From assembly GCA_021775425.1 (NCBI GenBank), contig JAJFHX010000036.1, forward strand, positions 27,932 through 91,931: DNA of 64,000 nt, in the 5' to 3' direction. Shown piece after piece: positions 1-8,198 of the stretch; the stretch's first letter is position 1; every line of letters starts with the position of its first letter. The translations under genes and the position numbers were made by a program. The notes below the pieces were generated by a model. The model was not told where the DNA came from, did no database searches, and saw only the letters and a program-made list of their open reading frames with translations. Source of the DNA: Hyphomicrobiales bacterium. Its GTDB lineage: Bacteria > Pseudomonadota > Alphaproteobacteria > Rhizobiales > HXMU1428-3.

Positions 1-882
1 CAAAGCCCTGTTTTGCTTGACCAGAGCGGCGATGAAGTTCGCCACCGTCTTAATCCTTAATACATCACTTTGAGAACTGTGCCAGGCAATCCAGTATGGT
101 CGTGTGATTTTCTTAGCTGCCAGAATGGGTAAAAGATCATTCATCCCGTAAACCATAAAATCATGCAAAATACCAATGCCCGCCCCGGCTCTGATCGCTT
201 CGAGCTGGCCAACAGAGCTGGCAATTTCAATGGTTGAGCGCCATCCCTGTAAAAAGTCCTGCACATAATTGAGCGATGGCGTCGCATTGAGATCATCCAC
301 ATAGCCAAGAAGACTATGATCATTCAAATCTTTCAACTGTTGAGGGGTGCCAAACCGGCGGATATAGTCCTTAGAGGCATAAAGACCAAGTGTGTAATCG
401 GTCAGTTTCTTTCCGGTCAACCGGCCCTTAACAGGCCGCCCGACCAGAATAGCAATATCAGCCTCGCGCTGGGAAAGAGAGAAACTGCGCTGGATCGGTA
501 CCAGTTGAATATGAAGATCCGGGTGCTGGCGGCTCAACTCCCCAATCCGGGGCGCAAGAAACGAAATCCCAAACCCGTCCGGCGCGCCGATTCTGACAGT
601 GCCAGTCAGTCTGGTCTCGGTTTTATCCTGCTGCATTTGTACTTTTAAAAAGGCAGCTTCAATTTGCTCAAACTCCGGCAGTAAAGCCCGCCCCGCTTCA
701 GTCATCTCACACCCGTGCGTGCGCCTGATAAGCAGTTTCTGATTAAGCGAGGTCTCAAGCGCAGTAATCCGCCGGCTAAGCGTAGCCTGGCTCACACCAA
801 TGCGTTTAGCTGCCCCAAGCATCTGCCCGGCCCGCGCAACTGCCAGAAAATATTTCACATCATCCCAATCCAAAACTATCAT
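1..882 (-). CDS. LysR-family transcriptional regulator (3' end cut by window)
   Basis: The reverse strand is open from an ATG at 882 down to base 1, giving 294 codons without a stop. This is close to the usual full LysR length of about 300, so only a few residues are missing. The N-terminus carries the winged helix-turn-helix pattern of the family (VKYFLAVARAGQMLGAAKR, then VSQATLSRRITALE). It is followed by a linker helix and an effector-binding domain beginning near TGTVRIGAPDGFG. The gene is divergent from mmsA with about 140 bases between the starts, the usual arrangement for a LysR protein controlling its neighbour. A role in activating mmsA and valine or propionate-type catabolism is inferred. 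The effector cannot be read from the sequence. Confidence 0.9.
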   Translation of the reverse strand, partial: MIVLDWDDVKYFLAVARAGQMLGAAKRIGVSQATLSRRITALETSLNQKLLIRRTHGCEMTEAGRALLPEFEQIEAAFLKVQMQQDKTETRLTGTVRIGAPDGFGISFLAPRIGELSRQHPDLHIQLVPIQRSFSLSQREADIAILVGRPVKGRLTGKKLTDYTLGLYASKDYIRRFGTPQQLKDLNDHSLLGYVDDLNATPSLNYVQDFLQGWRSTIEIASSVGQLEAIRAGAGIGILHDFMVYGMNDLLPILAAKKITRPYWIAWHSSQSDVLRIKTVANFIAALVKQNRAL

Positions 883-889
883 CCGTTCA

Positions 890-909
890 GTTATTCAAAA
901 ATGCATAAC
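890..909. promoter_or_regulatory. Candidate LysR operator between the divergent genes
   Basis: GTTAT and ATAAC form an inverted repeat with a 10-base spacer, lying between the divergent LysR and mmsA starts and just upstream of the regulator ATG. LysR proteins usually bind a dyad with a T-N11-A core, and this resembles one. A dyad this short can arise by chance in AT-rich DNA, so this is only a candidate. Confidence 0.3.
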
Positions 910-1020
910 AGTTCATCATTATATTATCTTGTTATACAGAAAATGATATGCAATTTTGTCGGCAACAGAAAGAAAAAATATAAAATTAGCGGACAATTTA
1001 TGGCGAGCAAGGAGCCAACT

Positions 1021-2523
1021 ATGACACAGATAGGACATTTCATCAGCAATCAGCAGCAGGTTGGTACATCAGGGCGGGAGCAACCGGTTTTTAATCCGGC
1101 AACAGGTCAGTCAGAAAACAGCGTGGCTCTTGCATCTGTTGAAGAAGTCAACACAGCCGTTGCAGCGGCAAAAGAAGCCTGGCCAGCATGGAGCAAAACA
1201 CCACCCCTTCGCCGCGCCAGAATTCTGGATAAATTCAAAACCATTCTCTGGGAACGGGCAGATGAACTGGCCGAAATAATCTCTTCAGAGCATGGCAAGG
1301 TTCATGATGATGCCGTGGGCGAAGTCACCAGAGGGCTTGAAGTTGTTGAGTTTGCTGTTGGCGCTCCGACCTTCCTTAAAGGCGAGTTTTCAGAAAATGT
1401 CGGCTCTGACGTAGACAGTCATTCTATTCGCCAGAGCCTGGGCGTCGTCGCTGGCATCACACCGTTTAATTTTCCGGCCATGGTGCCAATGTGGATGTTC
1501 CCGGTTGCCCTTGCTTGCGGCAACACCTTTATTCTGAAACCATCAGAGCGCGACCCGTCAGCCAGCTTGAAAATGGCCGAGTGGCTGAAAGAAGCGGGCT
1601 TGCCTGATGGAGTCTTTAACGTCGTGCAGGGTGATAAAGAAGCTGTTGACGCTTTGCTTGATCATCAAGACGTGAAAGCCATCTCTTTTGTTGGCTCAAC
1701 ACCGATTGCTCAGTACATCCATCAGCGCGGCACTGCGAACGGAAAACGCGTTCAGGCACTCGGCGGCGCAAAAAACCACATGGTCATCATGCCTGATGCG
1801 GATCTTGACATGGCTACTAACGCATTGATGGGCGCAGCCTTTGGTTCCGCTGGTGAGCGCTGCATGGCCATCTCTGTGGCTGTTCCGGTGACAGATCAGG
1901 TCGCTGACGCCTTGATTGAAAAGCTGGTGCCAAAAATTGAAGCCCTGAAAATCGGCCCGGCGACCGACAAAGCCTCTGAAATGGGCCCGCTGATCACCAA
2001 AGAGCATATGGAAAAAGTAAAAGGATATATTGATAGCGGTGAGCAGGAAGGCGCTAAAATCATCACGGATGGCCGCAGTTTCAGGCAGGAAAAACAAGGC
2101 TATGAAAACGGCTTTTACGTTGGTGGCACGCTGATCGATCAGGTCTCACCAGAAATGAAAATCTGGAAAGAGGAAATCTTTGGCCCCGTTCTGTCAATTG
2201 TCAGGCGGCAGTCTTACAAAGATGCCGTTGACCTGATCCATTCATGTGAATACGCCAATGGCACAGCCGTTTTCACCCGCGATGGTGATACAGCCAGAGC
2301 CTTTAGTCAGGATATTGAAGTTGGCATGGTTGGTGTGAATGTACCGATACCTGTGCCGATGGCATTTCATAGTTTTGGCGGCTGGAAAGCGTCTATCTTC
2401 GGTGATCATCACATGCATGGTATGGAAGGGGTGCGTTTTTTCACTCGCATTAAGACCACAACCACCAGATGGCCTTCCGGTCAGCGTGATGACCCGCAGT
2501 TTTCAATGCCAACTCTTGGCTAA
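1021..2523 (+). CDS. mmsA: CoA-acylating methylmalonate-semialdehyde dehydrogenase
   Basis: This 500-aa protein converts methylmalonate semialdehyde (or malonate semialdehyde) with NAD+ and CoA to propionyl-CoA (acetyl-CoA), a late step of valine and beta-alanine breakdown in the cytosol. It has the aldehyde dehydrogenase fold. The segment TPFNFPAMVPMWMFP is typical of the MmsA subgroup. The cofactor-binding segment ILKPSERDPS and the nucleophilic Cys281 in GSAGERCMAI are present. The start at 1021 is chosen because AAGGAG lies six bases upstream and the reading frame before it has no family similarity. The divergent LysR gene is the likely regulator. No mmsB or other valine genes are adjacent. 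Confidence 0.93.
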   Translation: MTQIGHFISNQQQVGTSGREQPVFNPATGQSENSVALASVEEVNTAVAAAKEAWPAWSKTPPLRRARILDKFKTILWERADELAEIISSEHGKVHDDAVGEVTRGLEVVEFAVGAPTFLKGEFSENVGSDVDSHSIRQSLGVVAGITPFNFPAMVPMWMFPVALACGNTFILKPSERDPSASLKMAEWLKEAGLPDGVFNVVQGDKEAVDALLDHQDVKAISFVGSTPIAQYIHQRGTANGKRVQALGGAKNHMVIMPDADLDMATNALMGAAFGSAGERCMAISVAVPVTDQVADALIEKLVPKIEALKIGPATDKASEMGPLITKEHMEKVKGYIDSGEQEGAKIITDGRSFRQEKQGYENGFYVGGTLIDQVSPEMKIWKEEIFGPVLSIVRRQSYKDAVDLIHSCEYANGTAVFTRDGDTARAFSQDIEVGMVGVNVPIPVPMAFHSFGGWKASIFGDHHMHGMEGVRFFTRIKTTTTRWPSGQRDDPQFSMPTLG

Positions 2524-2657
2524 TCAAAAAAGCCAACTCACTGTTAAGCTACGGAATGAACTTTATAATTATTTAGAAAATCAATTGAGCCGGTTCACAA
2601 AACTGTCAGTGGCTTAAAAAGCTGAATGCTTTAAGTTAAAACAAAATAAAACAAATA

Positions 2658-2685
2658 AATGGCCACTCTATTCAGAGTGGCCATT
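2658..2685. terminator. Hairpin between mmsA and the peroxiredoxin-like gene
   Basis: Two 12-base arms (AATGGCCACTCT and its complement) pair perfectly around a four-base loop. On the plus strand no clear T tract follows. On the minus strand the hairpin is followed by a T-rich run (2641-2657 read in reverse). It may act as a weak or bidirectional terminator, or as a stabilising hairpin before the next ribosome binding site. Confidence 0.5.
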
Positions 2686-2708
2686 ATCATGGGGAAGGAG
2701 TGTCAATC

Positions 2709-3245
2709 ATGATAATGCCAAGAGAAAAAACACCAGACCTTAACCTGCCAATGGTGGCGGGTGGTCAGTTTGTCCTGAGTGAAGAAAAAGCTGAGCGGGG
2801 CACGCTGGTCTGTTTTTACAGAGGGCTCCATTGCCCGATATGTGCAAATTATCTGAAAGAATTAGAAAAACAAACTGAAGCATTTGCAGAACGTGGGTTT
2901 AACACCATCGCTATCAGTTCAGATAGCGAAGAGCGGGCCAAATCAATGGCTGAAAAAGTTGAGGCCAGCAATCTACGCTTTGCATATGGGTTAGATCTTA
3001 AGCTCGCAAGAGACTGGGGGCTCTATATTTCTGCTGGAAGAGGGCTGACATCCATCAACATTGAGGAACCGGCTTTGTTCTCTGAGCCCGGCCTGTTTAT
3101 CGTCAACAACGACCAGACTTTATATTACGCCTCAGTGCAGACAATGCCATTTTCCCGACCACATTTTTCTGAACTGGTCGGCGCACTTGATTTTGTCATT
3201 AAAAATGATTATCCCGCACGCGGTGAATTTACCGGGGCCGTTTAA
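2709..3245 (+). CDS. Peroxiredoxin-like (AhpC/TSA) protein
   Basis: This 178-aa protein has a thioredoxin fold of the AhpC/TSA peroxiredoxin-like group. It contains the redox motif YRGLHCPICANYL with Cys42 and Cys45, and downstream segments ITAISSDSEERA-like and EPGLFIVN that match the fold. Such proteins reduce peroxides or disulfides in the cytosol, but the physiological substrate is unknown. An upstream GTG at 2700 is in frame. The ATG at 2709 is preferred because GGGGAAGGAG sits eight bases before it. The gene may be co-transcribed with mmsA, but a hairpin lies between them. Confidence 0.8.
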   Translation: MIMPREKTPDLNLPMVAGGQFVLSEEKAERGTLVCFYRGLHCPICANYLKELEKQTEAFAERGFNTIAISSDSEERAKSMAEKVEASNLRFAYGLDLKLARDWGLYISAGRGLTSINIEEPALFSEPGLFIVNNDQTLYYASVQTMPFSRPHFSELVGALDFVIKNDYPARGEFTGAV

Positions 3246-3314
3246 AACCGATCCATTAAACAGCGACACGCTAATTTTGAATTTATTTACTGAGCAAAAT
3301 TAGTGGGTTGCTGA

Positions 3315-3701
3315 TTAACCCTGCCGTGACCTGCAAAACAGGCCGGCCATCCCAAGCAAAGCCCAGGAAGCAATCAGCGTCATCCCGCCAAAAGGAGCAA
3401 AGCCGGTAAGGTTTGGCATCTTCAGTAAAACAGATAAGTAAATACTAAAGCAAAAAACAACCACACCAGCAATAAAACCCAGCCCGGCTATGCGAAGCCA
3501 GTTAGAGCGGGCAAAATCAGTTTTCCCAAACTGAGCCAGACCAATAGCGACAATCACCGCCGCATGAATAAGATTATAGCGAAGCGCCGTTTCTATCATG
3601 CTGAATGTTTCAGGTTGTATCGATGCTTTCAGACCATGCTCAGCATAAGCGCCAAACCCAACAGCAAAACAACCAAGCAATGCACCAGCAAACAGGATCA
3701 T
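3315..3701 (-). CDS. DUF423 family small membrane protein
   Basis: This protein of 128 aa has four hydrophobic segments. It begins with LFAGALLGCFAVGFGAYAEHGLK, whose AFGAHGL-like pattern is characteristic of DUF423 (YgdD-type) inner-membrane proteins. The C-terminal part PFGGMTLIASWALLG also fits the family. Function is unknown in the family. The ATG at 3701 is preceded by GAGG at good spacing. It converges on the peroxiredoxin-like gene and lies on the same strand as the histidine kinase, but without evidence of shared transcription. Confidence 0.85.
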   Translation of the reverse strand: MILFAGALLGCFAVGFGAYAEHGLKASIQPETFSMIETALRYNLIHAAVIVAIGLAQFGKTDFARSNWLRIAGLGFIAGVVVFCFSIYLSVLLKMPNLTGFAPFGGMTLIASWALLGMAGLFCRSRQG

Positions 3702-3823
3702 AAAACCAGCCTCTTAAATCAATTGGAAGATAGATTTGTGATGGTCAATTAAGTTATAAAGAACTTAGACTTCATTACAAAAGAATATCAAAGCGCACAA
3801 ATTATTTATTTAGCCGCAACTGA

Positions 3824-6088
3824 TCATGCTGCATTATTTAATACGCGTTTCTGGCAATGCTCATTAATCTTTTGAATTAACTGGTCAATATCAATCGGTT
3901 TTGAAAGATACTCATTCGCACCAAGTTCCATATATTCATCAATCGCTTCTTTTAGCGCATTAGCGGAAAGAATGATAATCGGTATATCTTTATAAGTTTG
4001 ATCAGACCTGCGAATTCGTTTAATCGCCTCATCGCCGCTCATCTTTGGCATCTGAATATCCATCAACACAATATCAAAAGCACGCTGATCAAGCTGCGCC
4101 AGTGCTTCGAGGCCATTGTTGACCATGACCAGTTCAATGCCCTCATCGTTTAAAGCTTCAGAGATAACCATCTGATTAACGAGATTATCTTCAGCCAGAA
4201 GAATTTGCAAACGACTGTCGGATGAAAGTCGCTCAGGTGTTTTGAGGTCCTTCTGTATTTCATCAGCAGTGAGGTCATCACTCAATACAGCTGGAATGGT
4301 AAACCAGAAAGTCGAGCCATTGCCAGGTGTGCTGTGAACACCGATTTCACCGCCCATAAGATGACAGAGATCTTTTGAAATAGTCAGGCCAAGGCCACTC
4401 CCCCCATGCGAACGCTGGTCTGTATTATCCACCTGGCTGAAGCGATCAAAAATTTTAAGTTGATTAATTGCCGTAATGCCCGGGCCAGTATCATTGATTT
4501 TAAACAGCAGTTTTCCGTCATGGTTTTTTTCGACCAGCACACTTATTTCACCGCTATCAGTAAACTTAACAGCATTGCCAAGCATATTGATCAACACTTG
4601 CCTGATGCGTTTCGGATCGCCTGTATAATTTTCTAGGCAATCCTCATTAATCTGATAACGAATGTTGAGGCCCTTATTCACTGCAATTCCGGAAACCGTA
4701 TTGACAGCGATTTTCACAAGCTCTTCAACATCATACTCTTCTTCCCAAAGCTCAATCAGGCCCGCTTCAATTTTGGAAATGTCCAGCACATCTTCGATGA
4801 TTGTTAAAAGTGATGTACTCGAAGAACATATGGTTTTGACATAATCTTTTTGCGTTTCATTCAGCTCAGTCCGCCCAAGCAATTGAGCCATCCCCATCAC
4901 ACCATTTAAAGGAGTTCTGATTTCATGGCTCATATTGGCAAGAAAACTGCTTTTGAGTTTATTGGCATTTTCAGCATTCAGTTTTGCCGCGTTCAGCTCA
5001 CCCAGTTGCAGCTGGTAACTCTCAGTGACTTTTTCCGTAAGTGTGATGGCCCGTCTGTTGGATCGGGTCAGCAGAATAAACAGAATAAATAACAACGTAT
5101 CAATGGATATCCCACCAAACAGAATAATCCATGGCTGGTTATTGCTGTATAGCGCACGGAAAGACTTAGCACTTTGTATTTTAAAATTCCACGTTCTACC
5201 ATAAGCGGTGAGCGGCACAGATTTTGTCAGCTGTGGGTCAGGGTCATAATCAGCGTTTGTTGGCTTTAGTTCATCATAAAGCGGAACCGTACCGTCGGTC
5301 ACTCTGATGCTGACATGGCGGTTTTTCTGATGCAGCGTCCCGGCCATTAGTTTGCTCATTACAAAGGGAGCATAAACAAGCCCGGTAAAGTTTTGCTGCC
5401 GTAGAGCCAGACTTTTATCAAGACCATTTTTATAAAAGGGCGTATAGAACAGAAATCCAGGTGTTTTGGCTGCATCCTGAACCAGAGTAATCGGCCCGGT
5501 AATTTGAGCTTTGCCAGTGTCTCTCGCCTTTAATGCGGCTCTATAGCGGTTCGTTTCATGCGCCAGATCAAGGCCAATCGCCTGCTGATTGTCCATAAAG
5601 GGTTCAATATAAGTGATGGGTAAATATTCTTTGCGTATCCGTTTTGGATGCACATCAAAATAAGCTCGCTCAGCCTTTTTTTGAAACAGGTATTGATCTA
5701 ACTTCAATGTGGTTGGCAAATAATGCACCACACCAATGCCATTGATACCCGGATATTTAACATTCAGATGCAAGCGATTGGAAAAAGTACGCCAATGCTG
5801 ATTATCAGTATTACCACCATTAGCTTCAATGACGGCAACCCCGCTCCAGAGTGCATCTTCATATTTTTGCATTCGTTCAGAAACAAGTTTGACAACCTGC
5901 GAAACTTCGCGATCAAACTTCAGCATGGTCTTTTCTTCAATTTGCAGCTTGGCAAAATACCAGGCCCCAAAAGTTAGCACAAGTGACCCGGCAAGAACGC
6001 ACCAATGAACCCAATGTAGCGCAGCACCATCATGAATGTCTTCCAGCTCATTGCTGATTTCCTGATAGTCGGTCTGGTATTTACTCAT
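3824..6088 (-). CDS. CHASE-domain hybrid sensor histidine kinase
   Basis: This 754-aa inner-membrane sensor has a first membrane segment at about residues 27-46 and a periplasmic CHASE-type domain at about 75-300. A second membrane segment lies at about 319-340, followed by a short coiled linker. The HisKA domain has phospho-accepting His388 in ANMSHEIRTPLNG. The ATPase domain has an N box around N501-N505 and G boxes DTGPG and GGSGLGLTI. A C-terminal receiver has acidic pair E633/D634, phosphoacceptor D677 in LMDIQMPKMSG and K730. There is no HPt domain. The ligand of the CHASE domain cannot be deduced. A NarL-type regulator starts on the opposite strand about 430 bases away and may be its partner, although hybrid kinases usually pass phosphate through an HPt protein. 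Confidence 0.93.
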   Translation of the reverse strand: MSKYQTDYQEISNELEDIHDGAALHWVHWCVLAGSLVLTFGAWYFAKLQIEEKTMLKFDREVSQVVKLVSERMQKYEDALWSGVAVIEANGGNTDNQHWRTFSNRLHLNVKYPGINGIGVVHYLPTTLKLDQYLFQKKAERAYFDVHPKRIRKEYLPITYIEPFMDNQQAIGLDLAHETNRYRAALKARDTGKAQITGPITLVQDAAKTPGFLFYTPFYKNGLDKSLALRQQNFTGLVYAPFVMSKLMAGTLHQKNRHVSIRVTDGTVPLYDELKPTNADYDPDPQLTKSVPLTAYGRTWNFKIQSAKSFRALYSNNQPWIILFGGISIDTLLFILFILLTRSNRRAITLTEKVTESYQLQLGELNAAKLNAENANKLKSSFLANMSHEIRTPLNGVMGMAQLLGRTELNETQKDYVKTICSSSTSLLTIIEDVLDISKIEAGLIELWEEEYDVEELVKIAVNTVSGIAVNKGLNIRYQINEDCLENYTGDPKRIRQVLINMLGNAVKFTDSGEISVLVEKNHDGKLLFKINDTGPGITAINQLKIFDRFSQVDNTDQRSHGGSGLGLTISKDLCHLMGGEIGVHSTPGNGSTFWFTIPAVLSDDLTADEIQKDLKTPERLSSDSRLQILLAEDNLVNQMVISEALNDEGIELVMVNNGLEALAQLDQRAFDIVLMDIQMPKMSGDEAIKRIRRSDQTYKDIPIIILSANALKEAIDEYMELGANEYLSKPIDIDQLIQKINEHCQKRVLNNAA

Positions 6089-6513
6089 GGTACTGATACT
6101 TCTTACTTAGTTACTGGATACAAAAAAACACCGTAACAAATAAGTATAAGCATTCAGTTAAATAGAAATTAGAAAAGTCAAATGTGCGAATGTGAGGCAT
6201 CCATAGAGGCTCCTTCTTAAACCTCAGGAGCCAAAAATCAGCCAACTGATAAATGCAGCACTGCTGACCCAACAATTTTGGTTGATTGAGACATCACATC
6301 CCAAATTGCAATCAGGAAGAATTGCTTAAAATTGCAGCTTTAACAGCAATTTATGCGATTATAATGCATCACATTGTAAGAGTTTTTAAAATTAATAACA
6401 ATTCCAGCTTTATAAATCTCTGTAACAAATTTAAGATATAATTTATATTAGTAGAATTGCACCGCAATAGTATACGTCAGCGTAATGTGCTCATCAGAAT
6501 TGAATGGCAACAT
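6089..6513. other. Divergent intergenic region, kinase / response regulator
   Basis: The region is AT-rich and must contain the promoters of both the kinase and the response regulator. I see no convincing -35/-10 pair, no RNA gene and no protein-coding potential beyond an in-frame N-terminal extension of the regulator from TTG at 6457. Confidence 0.5.
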
Positions 6514-7182
6514 ATGACAAATGCACTTCAAATAGCGGTAGTTGATAACCAGCCGATATACCGCCAGGGCATCGAGTACTTACTTCGATCAGCACCTGAT
6601 TATTGCCTTGTCGCTGAGGGAGAGAACCTTAGTCAGGCCGTAGATATTTCCGTAAATAGCAAACCTGACATCATGCTCATTGATCTGAATATTCCAGGGG
6701 GTGGGTTAAACGCTCTGAGGCAAATTCTGAGTCAGAACAACGCCATTAAGATGGTTGTGCTGACAGATGTGAATTGTGAAACCCAGTTCCTTGAAACATT
6801 TAAATCTGGCGCGAAAGGCTTTATCGCCAAAGCGGTTGAAGGTCAGAAACTGTTACGCATCCTGAAAACCATAGGTACAGGCGGCACCTATGCGGAACCG
6901 TCACTCGCCAGTTCATGCATTTCACATCAGTTTTACGGCAGTAATGAAAAAAAGCGTATGCTTGAATTGCTGACCAATCGGGAGCAGGAAATTTTGGAAC
7001 TGGTAGCTGAAGGCAAAACCAACAAAGAGATAGCCATCTTCTATAAAATTACAGAGAGAACGGTCAAATATTTTATGACCAACATTTTACAAAAGCTGAA
7101 TGTTCGTAACCGCGTTGAAGCGGCTCTCGTCGCTGATAAATACCGCCAGAAAAATGAAGACTTTTCGTTTCGACTGAATTAA
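6514..7182 (+). CDS. NarL/FixJ-type response regulator
   Basis: This 222-aa cytosolic DNA-binding regulator has an N-terminal receiver domain with phosphoacceptor D57 in IMLIDLNIP and K106 in FIAKA. A C-terminal LuxR-type helix-turn-helix starts at about residue 153 (LTNREQEILELVAEGKTNKE, then ERTVKYFMTNILQKL). The acidic pair of the receiver is D11-N12, so the second acid has become Asn. The ATG at 6514 places the receiver at the usual distance from the N-terminus. TTG at 6457 and GTG at 6487 are in-frame alternatives but add unconserved sequence. It is divergent from the CHASE hybrid kinase. Targets are unknown, though it lies close to the RTX peroxidase locus and could control it. Confidence 0.9.
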   Translation: MTNALQIAVVDNQPIYRQGIEYLLRSAPDYCLVAEGENLSQAVDISVNSKPDIMLIDLNIPGGGLNALRQILSQNNAIKMVVLTDVNCETQFLETFKSGAKGFIAKAVEGQKLLRILKTIGTGGTYAEPSLASSCISHQFYGSNEKKRMLELLTNREQEILELVAEGKTNKEIAIFYKITERTVKYFMTNILQKLNVRNRVEAALVADKYRQKNEDFSFRLN

Positions 7183-7213
7183 CGGTTCGGCCGGGCCAAA
7201 ATTAACAGGCCGC

Positions 7214-7753
7214 CTATTCATCACCTTCTTTGAAAGAGCGCACCTCAATCCCATCCTTCACACTGGCGCGATAGTAAACGGTTTTCCCGGAAAATTCTTT
7301 CTCGCGTAAGCCCGTGAGCAAAGGTGTTAAAAATCGTTGAGGGCCAACAGCATCGATAATCCAGTAATTATCACCGCTTTTCCATTCTTCATTCTTGAGG
7401 GAATAGTCAGTTTTGCTTTCATCAAGCAAATGCGTATGAATTTCATCAGAAACAGCAGCCCAGATAATCACACCAACAGGAATGGTCTGACCACTACCTT
7501 CTTTATGTGCTTCAGCCAGGCGGTATTGATTATAGAGAAATGGCGGCACAACACGTTCATGTAGTTCTTTAAGTGTTATCTGCTGATGAGCCGCGCTCTG
7601 CATCAGGATCGTTACGATATTCCCGAACTTGGCGGCGACCAGCTGACCATTTAGATAATCAATCTGCGCCTTACTGGGAGCGACTCTCTCTTCAGTGTTC
7701 GCGTCAGTCGTGGTTTTTGTTTTTTGATCGTCAGTTGTTTCAATCGTACTCAT
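7214..7753 (-). CDS. HlyC-like toxin-activating lysine acyltransferase
   Basis: This 179-aa protein resembles the HlyC/RtxC family, which transfers a fatty acyl group from acyl-ACP to internal lysines of RTX proteins in the cytosol before secretion. Visible family features are H56 in LMQSAAHQQ, at the place of the catalytic His. VGVIIWAAVSDEIHTHL is followed by EWKSGDNYWIIDAVGP, where D134 matches the catalytic Asp. A Thr/Asp-rich tail of about 25 residues precedes the domain. The start at 7753 is preferred over TTG at 7777 because a purine-rich site lies just before it. The gene is divergent from the giant RTX peroxidase, with 445 bases between. That placement makes an RTX protein of this locus the likely substrate, although no pore-forming toxin is present. 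Confidence 0.82.
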   Translation of the reverse strand: MSTIETTDDQKTKTTTDANTEERVAPSKAQIDYLNGQLVAAKFGNIVTILMQSAAHQQITLKELHERVVPPFLYNQYRLAEAHKEGSGQTIPVGVIIWAAVSDEIHTHLLDESKTDYSLKNEEWKSGDNYWIIDAVGPQRFLTPLLTGLREKEFSGKTVYYRASVKDGIEVRSFKEGDE

Positions 7754-7943
7754 GATCCAAACGTCCTTCCCTGGCAAAGCTCCCTAATTCAAGGGCAACA
7801 GAAAAAACTTCGCTGATTAACACTAAGTATCGCCTCTGAATGTGTCAATTTATCAGACTGTTAATCGGTCAACAGGGTTAAATCGAGCAATGTTCAGAGT
7901 GGATGTTTATTGAGAGGACGTCAGTAATTCGCCAGCACCTGTC

Positions 7944-8001
7944 CATAAGTACAGGCTCTTTTGATCATAAGTACAGGAAATAGACTGGCTTCAGGTACAG
8001 G
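7944..8001. repeat. Three direct repeats upstream of the RTX peroxidase
   Basis: CATAAGTACAGG occurs at 7944-7955 and 7966-7977, exactly 22 bases apart. A related CAGGTACAGG follows at 7992-8001. The first copy also forms a small dyad, CCTGT with ACAGG. Spacing close to two helical turns suggests binding of a regulator on one face of the DNA. The rest of the 7754-8198 gap shows no gene. It must hold the promoters of both divergent genes, and I cannot place them confidently. Confidence 0.55.
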
Positions 8002-8198
8002 CCATGTTCAGCCTATTGGTACGTTACGCGAATATTCATTTAGATTTAAAATAAATCCAGAAGAGGTGTGCCTGCACATGCGCTCATCTCGTAGTAAAAT
8101 CAGATAACCCGCTGAATTATCTGCATAAAAAGTTCGCTGCTTTTATCTCATAGAAATTACATCTACTGGTCAGATATGGCGGCGATGGGGAGTTCAAA

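Noticed and set aside
715..1020. In-frame extension of mmsA upstream of 1021
   Set aside because: It overlaps the divergent LysR gene and its product is unlike any aldehyde dehydrogenase. A good ribosome binding site supports 1021.
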